Shown here: positions 17,193-29,100 of the stretch, piece by piece
How the letters are laid out: each line of letters opens with the position of its first letter
Position numbering within the stretch: the stretch's first letter is position 1
From: Bryopsis sp. KO-2023
Lineage: Eukaryota; Chlorophyta; Ulvophyceae; Bryopsidales; Bryopsidaceae
DNA: 64,000 nucleotides
Assembly: GCA_030272585.1 (NCBI GenBank)
Contig: BSYQ01000006.1
Coordinates: 3,311,001-3,375,000, forward strand
Direction of reading: 5' to 3'
Made by a program: the position numbers and the translations under genes
The notes under the pieces: generated by a model
Databases searched by the model: none
The model's input: only the letters and a program-made list of their open reading frames with translations
Told to the model about the DNA's origin: nothing

Positions 17193-19502
17193 ATGCAGCT
17201 TTCGGGCCTCCATGACGGGAGGCCTGCGGTGGTTCCGACCGCTCGATCGACACCTCGCCGTCAAGTGACCGCGACTTCGCATGGACGAGGACAAAGCAAG
17301 GTGTTTCATGGCCTGGCGTCGACCCCGTCTGGGTCTCGACGCTTCGGGCACGTGTGCGCCGCCGGCAGCACTTTTGGCGACTCGTTCCGAGTCACAACTT
17401 TTGGAGAGTCGCACGGAAAGGGGGTCGGATGCGTTATCGATGGTGTACCACCGCGATTACCCTTGACGACCGAGGAAATCCAGTCAGACCTCGACAGGAG
17501 AAGGCCGGGTCAGAGTGTCATCACCACGCCCCGAAAAGAGTCGGATACTTGCGAAGTCCTCTCTGGATTGGCCGCGGGAGTTACTTTGGGGACTCCCATC
17601 GCGGTGGTGGTCAAGAACAAGGATCAGAAGTCGCAAGACTATTCGGAGATGGAGGTGTCGTACAGGCCGTCCCATGCGGACGCGACGTATGACTTCAAGT
17701 ATGGAATAAGGGCGGTTGCGGGTGGGGGTCGGTCGTCAGCCAGGGAAACCATTGGAAGAGTGGCAGCTGGGGCAGTTGCCAAAAAGCTGCTCCAAGTTGT
17801 GGGGGGGACCGAGGTGAGTTCCACACTAAGGAAGCTTTTCTTCCTTAAGAGATTTTGAGAATTCTTTTGGGGAAGGCTTTTGCTTTGTGTTATTTTCCTA
17901 TTTTCATCAGTACACAGTAAATAACTAAGATTTTTTCTTAGTTACAAAGGTACGAAAGGCATGATGTCAGACTGGAGGTCTTCCAATGTCGGTGAATCAC
18001 ACTTCCATTCCTTTTTTTCCCATTGTCTGATTTTTGAAAAGTTTCATTCACTTTCCAATAAACTCGTATTGGGTTGAGTTCATCCACTGCAAGTAAGCGA
18101 CCAGGGCCCACTGTTTTTTGCAAGAAAATGAAACACGAGTTTTCTTTTTCTATTATTCTTTTCAGGTGCTTGCTTTTGTGAGTCGAGTTCGGGACGTTGG
18201 GTGCAATGTGGACATCGATAAGTTTTCATTGGAGGATGTGGAGAGCAACATTGTGAGGTGCCCAGACCCAGAGGCTGCCCAATCAATGATTGATGGTACA
18301 ATCGTTTTTGTCGCCTCATGTTTTCCACAAAACTTTTTCCACAATTTTTGAATTGAAGCAAACCTGCATACAATGCCTGATTCACATGGTTGCAAATGTA
18401 CTAGGAGCTGGCGTTTACACAAAAACACCAGGAAACAGAATAACCGACTCAGAAAGTGAAAGATTTATATATTTTGGTTCTGTATGTACTCAGTGCCAAG
18501 TGTTCTAGTTCAGGATATTATACATAATTGAAAACAAAAGGTGGGGGTGTAAAATTTTTGAAGGCAGTCATGGCAAGCAGTAGCATCCAAGCACCATCAA
18601 AATATTGCTGGTTAGTTTGCACAGGATTAGCGTATGCTGTTTTTGGAAGTCCGTGTATGTCAAATGTTTACAGAATTGTTGAGGGACGTTCTTGTACTGG
18701 CAGCCATCAACGAGGTTCGCACCAAAGGGGATTCTTGTGGAGGAGAGGTGACTTGCGTCGTCCGTGGCTGCCCCAGAGGATTGGGTGCTCCGGTGTTCGA
18801 CAAGCTTGAAGCCGACCTCGCAAAAGCCATGATGTCGCTCCCAGCAACCAAGGGTTTCGAAATCGGAAGCGGCTTTTCTGGATCTCAAATGGTCGGGAGT
18901 CAGCACAACGACGAGTTTTACAACGAAAACGGAACGATCCGCACTCGGACCAATCGATCGGGGGGAGTCCAAGGTGGAATTTCGAACGGGGAGCATATCA
19001 TTCTGAAGATCGCTTTCAAGCCGACATCCACCATTGCCAAGAAGCAGAATACGGTCACCAGAGATGGGAATGAAATTGAGTTGCTGGCGAGGGGGAGGCA
19101 TGATCCTTGCGTTGTGCCCAGAGCCGTGGTAATGGTGGAAGCGATGGTGGCTTTGGTCCTCGCTGATCATTTGCTCCGGGTAAGATTTCAACGTTGTTGG
19201 GGGAATCCCCCTTCCCAAACAAGCAGACAGATGCTTATTAAAACGAATTTTTCGGTTGAACGATACATTTCCAAAATTAATGTAATGTAATTTTCAAATT
19301 TTTTTTTTGAATCTTCTGGAAGGATGCAATTGTTCTTACGGTTCCATATGCTGAGCTCATTATAAGATAGAAGAGGGCTTGTGAGAAGATATATACATAA
19401 ATATATTTTCTCTTTTTTTTTGTGCAGAATTATGCTCAATGCGAAATCCTCCCAAGAGAGTCTTCCGTGGAAGACAGTGATTCCAAAGCGGTGCATGCTT
19501 AG
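17193..19502 (+). CDS. aroC: Chorismate synthase with N-terminal extension
   Basis: Exons 17193-17813, 18166-18295, 18704-19179 and 19428-19502 join in frame (phases 0, 1, 0) to about 433 residues. The enzyme removes phosphate from EPSP to make chorismate, the last shikimate-pathway step, using reduced FMN. Diagnostic motifs: [15 protein letters not shown] (first catalytic His), [14 protein letters not shown] (second), [27 protein letters not shown], and [15 protein letters not shown]. About 60 residues precede the conserved STFGDSF start and are rich in Arg, Ser and Pro, as in a plastid transit peptide. If translation starts at 16965, a hydrophobic leader precedes that region. The last exon adds a short acidic tail and ends within the stop codon of the converging gene. 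Confidence 0.95.
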
Positions 19503-20029
19503 GATCTCCCTCTCCATGTCTCAACTAATTGAATAATGGAGCTTGCAAAAAAAAAGAAAAAGCATCTCAGGGGTTTTACCTTGGTGGTGTGTGGCCCTGC
19601 TGTCGAACAGCATCGTTGAATTTGGCAGCGCTTGGAGCAGCGGGATAAGAAATCTTCTTTTGGGGGATTGGGTGTTTCAACCAAGTGTACAAGACGCCAG
19701 GGTTGATATCGCATTCCTGGCAATTAGGGATGGAGAGTTGGGTGTCACTCTCGTTTTTGCTGCTTTGATTTTGGGCTTTTCCTCGGCACAATAGGGTTTT
19801 TGTCTGGACTGAAGGCTTTTCGTTCCAGTTCTTTACTTTGAGAGAGTGGTTTCATCGGAAACGGTTGATACAACTGTTGGAAAACCAATTTAGTAAACAG
19901 AAACAGAAATAATGTTTCAATTTTAGTGAAAGAAATACGATCCCAAGTACTCACTCTCTTATCCCTCATGTGCCACCCACACACAATCAAGCCAATCCTC
20001 AACGGGATGCAGTTGTTGTTTTTGTCCAT
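19499..20029 (-). CDS. Small three-exon protein, unrecognised (84 aa)
   Basis: Minus-strand exons 20029-19955, 19716-19580 and 19541-19499 join in frame (phases 0, 2). Donors are GTGAGT and GTAAAA; the last acceptor has a strong polypyrimidine tract (TTTCTTTTTTTTTGCAAG). The predicted protein begins MDKNNNCIPLRIGLIVCGWH and contains YTWLKHPIPQKKISYPAAPS. It is basic, has three Cys, no signal peptide or membrane segment, and matches no family I recognise. The stop TTA/TAA at 19499-19501 overlaps the chorismate synthase stop at 19500-19502. It is divergent from the WD40 gene. An upstream coding exon cannot be excluded. Confidence 0.5.
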
Positions 20030-20279
20030 GTGATAGTTTCTGAATGTGCTGGAAAATGGCAATTCACGCCAATTGCAACTGGAATTATCGAAAGGGAAGG
20101 GTCCCTTCCTACCGTTTTATTCAAGGATCATCAGCTCTCTATTCGCCAGCTCCGCTCATTGTGTAGGTACTGTGCCATCACAGGTTTCCCACTGAACCAA
20201 ACCCAAACCAAAAATTACAGGTTTCCCACTAAAAAACCCGTAAGGACGGAGGTCGACTCGCCTCAAGTTGAACGATTAA
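20030..20279. promoter_or_regulatory. Divergent promoter region, small gene / WD40 gene
   Basis: 250 bp between two head-to-head start codons. No specific element recognised. Confidence 0.35.
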
Positions 20280-22213
20280 ATGCGAACGTCGAGTCTGGAC
20301 AGGCTGAAAGGTCTCCAAGCCAAGAGGCGGAGCAACCATTCTGGTAATCTTGGCGTTGGCTATCCAGACGACCGAAACATCGTACGAAAAGGCCAACCAC
20401 TCTTTGTGTTTTTTCAGAAAGTTACCCTTCCCATTCCGCTGCACGCTCCCATGAAGAGAACGACCGTTACAATCAGGAATTCGAAAAGGCGTGGGAAGAG
20501 ATGCAGGGGATGAAGATTGGGAGCAGGTTTGCCACGCGATTCCTGTCTTTTTTTTGCTGACGTTCCCAGCTTCAGGTCCTGAGCGTTTTCGTTTTCGTTT
20601 GCGTTTGTGTTTGTGTGGGCGTTATAGACCATCTCAACTGCCTACCAAACTGCGACGAACGCCAACCTCAGCACCTCGCGGAGCGTCACGCTCCTCACAC
20701 CCACCAACAAAGCTCGCAGCCACCCCGCCACCCGGTGTCGTGGATCAATTGCCAGCGTCCTGGCTAACTGGGCCATCCAATCCATCAGGTGCCGAGAAGA
20801 ATCACCTTGTAATTCGTTCAAAGCATGTTTCTTTCGGTGTGAACTGACGTATGGTTGTCTTTCATACCAAGGCAGCCGTATCAATCTGTCAGAAAGACCT
20901 TTGCTGTGCTCCAGTTCCAATTGGGAAAAGAGGGAGGTAGTCATCGGCGGATCAGACCATGCGCTCTACGTTCTGCACGCCGACTCAGGAAAAAAGCAAA
21001 AAACATTGTATACGAACTCCAGTGGCCATTCAGAGTAAGTGCAAGTCGCGTGTGTCAGACTGTTCGACAGGTTTCATTTTCCTGTGGGAAGTTGCTCTCT
21101 GTGTCGTCTGCCCCCAGTTTGCTGACCATCCGACCTGGGGGGAAAAGCTCATATCCTTCAGCTTCCTCATTCCTATTGTTTTTGGTCAGGTGGGTGACAT
21201 GCGTTGCTCACACGCCTCAACAACATATAGTCTCTGGGGGAATGGACAGCAAAATCTGCCTCTGGAAGAATGGATCCGCACGCTGCTTGAATTTGATTGG
21301 CCACGGTGGATCCATATCACAACTTGCGACGCACGGAGATAGAATCTTCAGTGCAAGCTATGATAAGTCGGTGAGGGTGTGGAGCTCAACTACAGGCCGC
21401 GAAGTCTGTTGCTTTGTGGGCCATAAGGCACCTGTTATGGAGCTCAAGGTGTCTTCTCGTGGGACAGCAGTGTCAGGTTTGATCACGCCGCCTCTGAACC
21501 TGTCAATGATCATTGGGCCTTGCGCAGGGTGCTTCGGGAAAACAATAACTGTACAGTTATTGTCAAAACATGTTTCGACAAGTGCTTGTCAATAACATAC
21601 TTTCTCTCAGTTGCGCCGGCACTCCTGCAATGCACCAGGTGATCGTGGCGGGAATCTGATTCTTTGGGATTCAAACACTGGTGATATCGCCTGGAAAATG
21701 AAGAACGTGCATAGCGGTCACGTGACAGCGTTGGAGTGGGCTGAGGACGAATGCGGTGTTGGTGGCAACTTGATAATATCTGGTGGCCAAGAAGGGTGCA
21801 TTCGAGTGTGGGACATTCGATCGAAGACCCACGTCGCCAAACGCACGGTTCATGCCAGCGAGGAGAAAGGCACTGGCGCTGTCAACAAGATAATTTTCGG
21901 TGGCGGCGTATCGAGAGATACAGTAGTGACGTCGGGGGCAGACAAAACCGTCAAGGTGTTAGATACCAGGTCTAATTTTGCCCCCCTCGGAATGGTCAAC
22001 GTCTCTGATTTTCCATACGAAGTGTGCGTGATTGATGATCTTGCTCTTTGTGGATGTGGGGATGGGAGCCTGTACGTTGTCGACATCGCTACTGTGAATG
22101 TGAAGTATTGCTTGGGTGCAAATCAAGCAGCGGTTCGTACCATTGATGCCTGCAGAAATCGTTTGGTGTGCGGTGGCGATGATGGATGTGTTTTGGTTTA
22201 TAATTTTGAGTGA
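20280..22213 (+). CDS. WD40-repeat protein
   Basis: Exons 20280-20343, 20418-20526, 20672-21034, 21190-21476 and 21639-22213 join in frame (phases 1, 2, 2, 1) to about 444 residues. The N-terminal 55 residues are charged (SHEENDRYNQEFEKAWEEM). A Ser/Arg-rich stretch follows, then WD40 repeats: VVIGGSDHALYVLHADSG, GHSEWVTCVAH...VSGGMDSKICLW, GHGGSISQL...SASYDKSVRVW, GHKAPVMEL...GNLILWDSNTG, GHVTALEWAED...SGGQEGCIRVWDIRS, and TSGADKTVKVLDTRS, ending in two weaker repeats (CGCGDGSLYVVD; CGGDDGCVLVYNFE). The repeats should form one beta-propeller used as a protein-interaction scaffold. No partner domain is fused, so the cellular role is unknown. Exon 3 is the least certain: its open frame is long and might hide an extra intron. 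Confidence 0.82.
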
Positions 22214-23187
22214 ACCTTGTCTCGAATGTTTTGTGGCGAGTGATCCATCAACGGCACACTTGCTGGTTTTGTTGTGTGAATAAGGAGATACACGGACTCG
22301 GAAATGCCAATATCAAACCGAAGATGTAGAGACCACAGAACATTGGAAAATCTTGGATGAAGTTTCTCAGATCTGAACTAACTTTGCTTGCTTTCCAGAA
22401 TGTTTGAGACTTTGGGGGCTTTGGGATGGGATTGGGTATGGGTATGTGCCATATGCTGGGTAACCAGGGTATCGTATCTCAAACTGGACGGGCACATTGT
22501 AGGCAGGATGGTTCTTTCAAACCAGACCAGCACACTTGGGAATGGGCAAAGTCGCATTACCGTTAGAAGCCCCAACTTCCAACATCCGATCGATGAGGGG
22601 GATTCTTTCTCATCCAGCCAGCATTTGTCTGCGAATTGTTTGTTTGGTTTTCAGTTTCCCGCACTCGTAGACAAAAAAAAACATTGAAAGAGCTTGGCGT
22701 AAACATAACACAGACAAACCAACCGTAATCTTTCCCTTCTTTGTTTGTTTGTACATCTTTGTTCAATTTTATTGCTGAGGGGGATGATTATTGATCAAAG
22801 TGTATGCCCGACTAAAAATAGACCCATCAGGAGAGGCAAATTTTTGGTGTTGATCAGAAAAAGGAATGGCATCCTGGTAACAGGGTGAAATGCTTGGAGG
22901 GCGAGAAGAAACGAAGGGCAAATGCGTTTGTTGGTCTTCGCGGTCAGAACGGTTGCTTATCGTGATAATCTCGGCGGGATCATCATAAGGGAAGGGCCGT
23001 GCGGGTTGGACAAGCGATCGTACGCCCCCTGCGTGCAAGGTTACGTTGCCGTGTTCTCCCAAAGGCGTCAGAGTAGGGTTGTGCGTTCACGCTCGTGACG
23101 TTTTCAACCCCCTTTTGGGCGGACGGAGCCGATCAAGGAACGAGCGCCTTTTTTTGGTTTGCCCTGTGGCTGTCGTTTTGGAGGGAT
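22214..23187. other. Intergenic region between WD40 and USP genes
   Basis: Probably the WD40 3' UTR and the USP promoter. On the minus strand an open stretch at 22769-23062 has protein-like composition (PYDDPAEIITISNRSDREDQ) but no ATG or clear splice partner; I do not call it a gene. Confidence 0.4.
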
Positions 23188-26100
23188 ATGAGTTCCGAGT
23201 CGGGAGCACCGAGCAGTCCTTCCAGCACTTACACGTCGAATAACGGGGGCGATGCTGCAGCTGGGGACTTGATACCGGACGTCGATGCGATGGGCTCCGA
23301 GATCGTGCCCTCTGCTGCGCTGGTGGCCGTGGAAAATGGGCTGAGACACGATAAAGGGCCTCATTTCTACACGACCGAAATCCAACAGTGCTTTCAGGCG
23401 ACGTTGCAAGTGTTGTCTGCCGCGGAGAACGATAGGTACACGAATGGCATTGGAAACCGAAGGGAAAAACGCGCTCCAGTGTTTTTCGGCCTTGTTTCAG
23501 TTGTGGGAACCCACTGCTCGTTACCAGATTCTTCTGGCCCTTGAGGCCTCCAGGGCGGTTGCGGGGATCTCATGACCTTTCTCTCGACTGAAGGATTGAC
23601 TCTATATCGAGATCTCGCCGCTGTAGGAAATGCGAATTCCGCCCAGAGACGCTCTGTCTCGTTTTTCTCCAAACAACAGCACACGAAAGAGAGCAGTCGC
23701 TGCCAGACACCCGTTTGTCCCGAAAATCTATGCACAGAGAGAGTTGGGTCATCAGAAGAACCGTTATCTCGCCTCTCAAGTGATATATTTTTTCCTTGTT
23801 TCCGTTTATGTAAATCATTTTTTGTCTTGTTTCGACAGGTTGGACTCGCATTCGGAATGGTTCGTGAGCGAGTTCCTGAACGAGGTCGTGCCCGACCTGC
23901 TGAGCAGAGTGCTGAAGGATCAAATCCCCCGCCGATGGGCCACGTTTTTTCCCGACGTTTTTGGCTGGTGCATGAGCACCACGAAAATCGGTTGCGTGCT
24001 CCTTCGACAGTTTCAGGATAATTCGTTGGACGAGAGAACCACTCAAGTGATTCGCTGCTTGCTGATTGTTTTCGACGTGCGTTCGGAGTTTTCGAAGGCG
24101 TACACACTGGCGAGCAGAGGGAGGGAAGTTGATACGGACGGTAGTGCTGACGAGCAAGATGGCGACGGGGCTTGGCGAGTGATGCTGGCGGAGGCTTTTC
24201 AGGACGACGGTGGACTGGACAGTTTGTGTAAGGTGGGGTGGAAGCTGCTTGCTGGTTGGGTGGAAGGTCACCACTTTTTTTTTTCCCTTATTGGTTTGCA
24301 TTCATTTTCCATTCCTACACAAGTGCTCTCCACAACAGCAGCCCCTGGAAATAAATTAAAAAAAACTTCCTAGCGCCGTGAGCTGAACGTTTGCTTGAGC
24401 TCGTTTGCTGTTGATTTTGTTTTAATTCTTTCCATCGTATTCTTTTTGCATTGTCGAAGAAAAAAAAATATATATATATATATATATATTTTTTTTTTGG
24501 GGGGGGGGGGTGAATAAAGCACGAAAAATACATTTCAAGGACAAAACATAAAAAAAGAAAGAAGTTATTGGCAACGAAGAAAATGGTGCTGGAGGGGGGG
24601 CTCTATTTCGACATCCTCTGATTTGTTTGAGTTTCCAGAGCATGTTTTGTTTTGTTTTTCAGATTTTTGACATTGGGCTCTACTTTCCAGAATTTGAATA
24701 TCTGGAGCGCTTGATTGTGCTCGCATCAAGGGTGAGCGCTTGCTTTTTCTTTTTTTTTTTTTTGTTCCATATTTCGCTCCTCGACCAAATTCCCTTTATC
24801 GTGTCCGTCAACAAATTTCCACATATATTTTTTTTCAAAATGGTCAGAGGAAATTGTTCAAAAATAAAGCCCTGCAATATCCGACTCATATTTCAACGGT
24901 CCCTTTGATGAAATTTTTGTTAAACGATGTGCGGCTAAGGCATGTGATCGAAACTAACTTTACAGGTAGCAATGGCTGGACAGAAGGTGTTGGACTTGAG
25001 GGGACTTGCCCAGGTCAGCATCAGAAAAAAAATATTGCAAAAGAATTATAAGAGGATTCAGAATAGACACTATCGTCATGTTGCAAAAAAGAAGAGTATG
25101 AATTTGGGAAGTCAAAGCTCCCTTTGCATGGTTTTCTGAAATCGGTTGCTTTGAAAAGGTGTGTGCCCAACTGCTGGAGAATTTGAAGGACGGTCCTCCC
25201 CCCGCCTGGCGGTGCAGCTCGATGGCCATGTCGAATGTCGTGGCATCCATCTTTGGAATACTGACTTTGGCAGATTCTGCTGTGGCAGCAGAAGAAGTGG
25301 TGAGCTTTCCAGAAAAAAAGGAAAAAAAACCCAAAAAAATCCATAATTTCTTAATTTATTGCTGTAAGAGAACAAGAAATCGTTGAGGTCAATGGATTTT
25401 ATGCTTTGCTTGGGAGGAAAGCGAAATCTTTATGAACGGGATTTACTTCAGACTTGCGGATTTCAATATATATATTTTTCTACCCTGCAAAAATGAGTGG
25501 TGTCGGCATCATCATCACCATTGCATATTTGCAGGTGGGCAAATATCAGCAACATGTGGTGTCGGAGCAACTAAAGAATGGAACGTTCAACACAAGGTTG
25601 GCCGCGGTACAGTGGTTGGAAGGGATTGTGCACAAAGCTTTCCGAACAGAAAGCGAGGGAGCTATTCAGGTTGGCATTTTTGTTTTGTTTTGTATCGTTC
25701 GTATTTTTTTTTGGGAAAAGAAATAAGATTTCAATCTTTTCAGCGTCCTTTTGATGCAGTTTTTCTTTTGTTCTTTTCTGTTGCACACTCGTCAATCAAG
25801 GCGTGATGCTAATAAAAAAGATATAAAAAAATCAGTTTTCAGCGTCAAGAGAACGCTAAAAAACAAAACAGAAACTGAAATCGAAATAGCTTTGCCCATG
25901 ATATTGGAAGACATTTATTTGTATGACATTGCAGTGTTTTACATTTTCTGTCGAATCGTATTTTGTATCAGCACATGCAAACTCAAAGTAGTGATGATGC
26001 AAACTATGGAGGCTTAAAATGCTCAACTAGTGAATGCAGGATTTTATTTTTTTTCATATCATAAATACAGACCTTGTGTGTGCGTGTGTGTTTGCAGCGA

Positions 26101-29100
26101 GTGCGAGAATGGCTGAAGGAAGACTCCATTGTGGAGTGCATGTTGTCTGAGCATTTGGAAAAGACTCATTACGCCGAACAGGTGCGGGGCCAATGTGTAA
26201 AATTTGTGTTTCTCCCCTAGCCAGTCAGTTGGCTGCAAATTTTCGAGGGTGGGCGGATTTGTAATTGTGATGCTTCGATGATGTTCTTTCATTGTTTTTT
26301 TTTTTTTTTGATAAGAAAAGCAAGGGAAAAAAAAAAAAGAAAGAAAACGGGTGTGTTACGCAGGTCCTTGTTGCTCTGAGAGCGATGGCTCAAACTGGGT
26401 TTCTGCTGGACGAACACATTGCGGCTCTGTATCGGGTCATCGAACCTGTAAGTTGAACAATTCATTTTGAAGGCCCCTGGCTGCAATGTTCAGTTTTCAA
26501 TTCTTTGTGTCAGTGTTAATGGCATGAAAACATCTCACTGGACCTTTTTTTTCCCAGAAGTTTATTTCGCACATTTTTTTTTTCAGCCAGAATAGAAGCT
26601 GGCTTTTATTCCGAGTACTTGTGTTTTTCTTGGGGGAAAAAAAAGGGGCGGGGGGGGAGGGAATAAAAAACAATGGGCTATGTCTTGGTTCATTGCACCG
26701 TCTGATTTGTTACAAATTTTGCAGGAAGGTACGTTTGAGGGATTGAAGGAAAACGTGCACACTATCATGTTGCATTTGGTTGGTTTTTTGAAAGCAGAAC
26801 AGGTTAGTTCGACCATGCAAATTGCAATGAGCGTTGTGGAGGATGTGACATCAGCAACGCGAATGAGCAATCTGGTGCACAGAGTGGCCAGCATGGATCG
26901 TGAGGTATGTGGATTTCCATGTTGCAAAAATCATTGGAGTTGCTTTCTCATGATTCAATTCAGCTGTTTTCAACTGGCCAATGCTAATATAAAAAAATAC
27001 ATTATATTTTTCTTAAAATCTAGATTTCACCCTGCCTGTTGCTCCAAGCAGAAGAAAAAACTGACATAGACAAGAGCACAATATTGCTGTTTTCTTTTTT
27101 TTCAAGAAAAGCATAAGTCGATAAACAAAAGGCAAAACACTCGTAATATATTTTTTTGAAATTCTGATTTTTGTGTGCAGCAAGTGGCACATTTTGACCA
27201 AGCAATGAGCCTTTTGTGGAAAATGATGGTGGAATATTCGCACATTCGAGTGGAGAGCGACCCTCTGTGGAGGAATTTCGCGAGGTGCATGCATTTGTAC
27301 ACCGACGGCGGTTGCTCCGAGTTGCAAGAGAAATATTATCAATTGACGGTGGAGGAACTGATGGAAGGGAAGGTTACGGTCATGATGCTGCAATGTTTGA
27401 CCACGTTATTTGACGAGCATAAGGCAAGACGACCAACCAGCAGAGTCGATTCACGATCGATTGCATTGAAATGGCATGTGGGTGTGTTGAATCGATATCG
27501 TAATATCAGCCCAGCTATCACTTGCTCTGAAGCCTTCTCTTTGCATGTGTGGTGGTTTCTTATCGCAGGATTCTGATGTTGGACTGCTGAAAGTTGTGGT
27601 TCTAGCTTTGCAACGATATCATGAAATGTCGTTGGCTGACATGCAATCAAACACCGAATCGAGCGGTGGAGCGAATCTTGATCCCAGTCCCCATCCATAC
27701 GATGTGAACGTCACCATAGAGGGTCTGAAACAAGTCCAAAAAATAGCGGTTTGGGGGAAGCTTGGGAGACGGGAAATAGGGTTTGGGCTGGAGGTCACGG
27801 AACGCCTGTGGGATTCCTTGGTGATGCAATCGGTTTGTGCAGACGAGAGGCAGCAAGCCTTGGAGTGGTTTATTGGATTGGCTTCCATACCTTCGGAGGC
27901 GCACACTTGCGTTTTGACGGACGAGGACGCGAAAGCCTTGCTGAACGGGAGGTTGTGCCAACTGGATCCAGTAGATTTGGATGTCACAGCGTTTCGATGC
28001 TTTCGGGCCTTTTTCATAAAGGTCTGTGTGACCGAGTTTTTGTTTTTGTTTGTTTAACTGCTTATCAAAAAAGTGTCTGTTGAGGTTGTATGCATGCTCT
28101 CTTCAATGGATTGAATTTGACAATAAATTTGACTTGGCCAGGTTTCTCTGCATACGGGCTTTTCTGGAGCTTCGGGGGTTGAATATTTATGGAGGGTGCT
28201 GTTGTCGAATTCGAATTGTGACGTGGCTGGAGGTGCCCAAGAACTGGTTGGGAGTTTGTACATGAGAACAGTCGATTCCCAACACGAGTTTGTGAGGTTC
28301 GCTAATCCCTCAGGTCAACAACTTATGTTTTTTTTCTCATGGTTGTTGATATGGGTCGTGTTCTTGCAGTTTTCATTTGGATAGGAAGGCATTCTATTCT
28401 TTTGCATGGATGCTTCTAGATTCGTCAATCTGGCGAGCTCTTTTTTTTTCTTTTTCTGGAGATGTGTGGTTTTATATTGTGGGCAGTCTTCCCCAATTTT
28501 TTCAAAATCACCCCGCCGTCCTCTTTAATCCATCCATTGAACTCTTATGTCTGACGATGCAGTGTAGGTGTTGATTTTTGTTTGTGTTTCCTGGGGTGGT
28601 TTTGACAGGCACACGATGTCGCTTCTGAAGGAAAGCGTGTGTAACTTAGCGGGCAGCGACGCAGATTCGATGTCTTGTTCGGAAGCCATACAGCGATTGA
28701 ACGAAGCCGAACTGGGGGAAATGGACGAAAGATGCGTCATGCGAATAATGAGATGCCTGCAAGCTCTGGATTTCATGTTGAGGCGAGCTCAATTGGCCTC
28801 GATCTCTCAGTCGGTATGTGTTTGGTTTTGGGGAATCGAGGAATCAAATCCATTGTATATGTGTAAAAAAAAGTGAATTTCAATGATGAGGCAGAAAAAA
28901 ACCTTACTGAGGGGTCAATTTTGGAGAGAGAATTTTTTTTTGGGGGGGTTACAGAAATTGGGTCGATTTGTTTTCTTGTGTGCAGGAGGATCTCAATGGA
29001 ATTTTGCTATACTTGGCGGATTGTCCACATCCTGTCCATGAGGTTGCATGCAGCTTGCTGGATGCTTTGCCCTTGAGATCGAAAGTGGTGGAGTTGCTGC

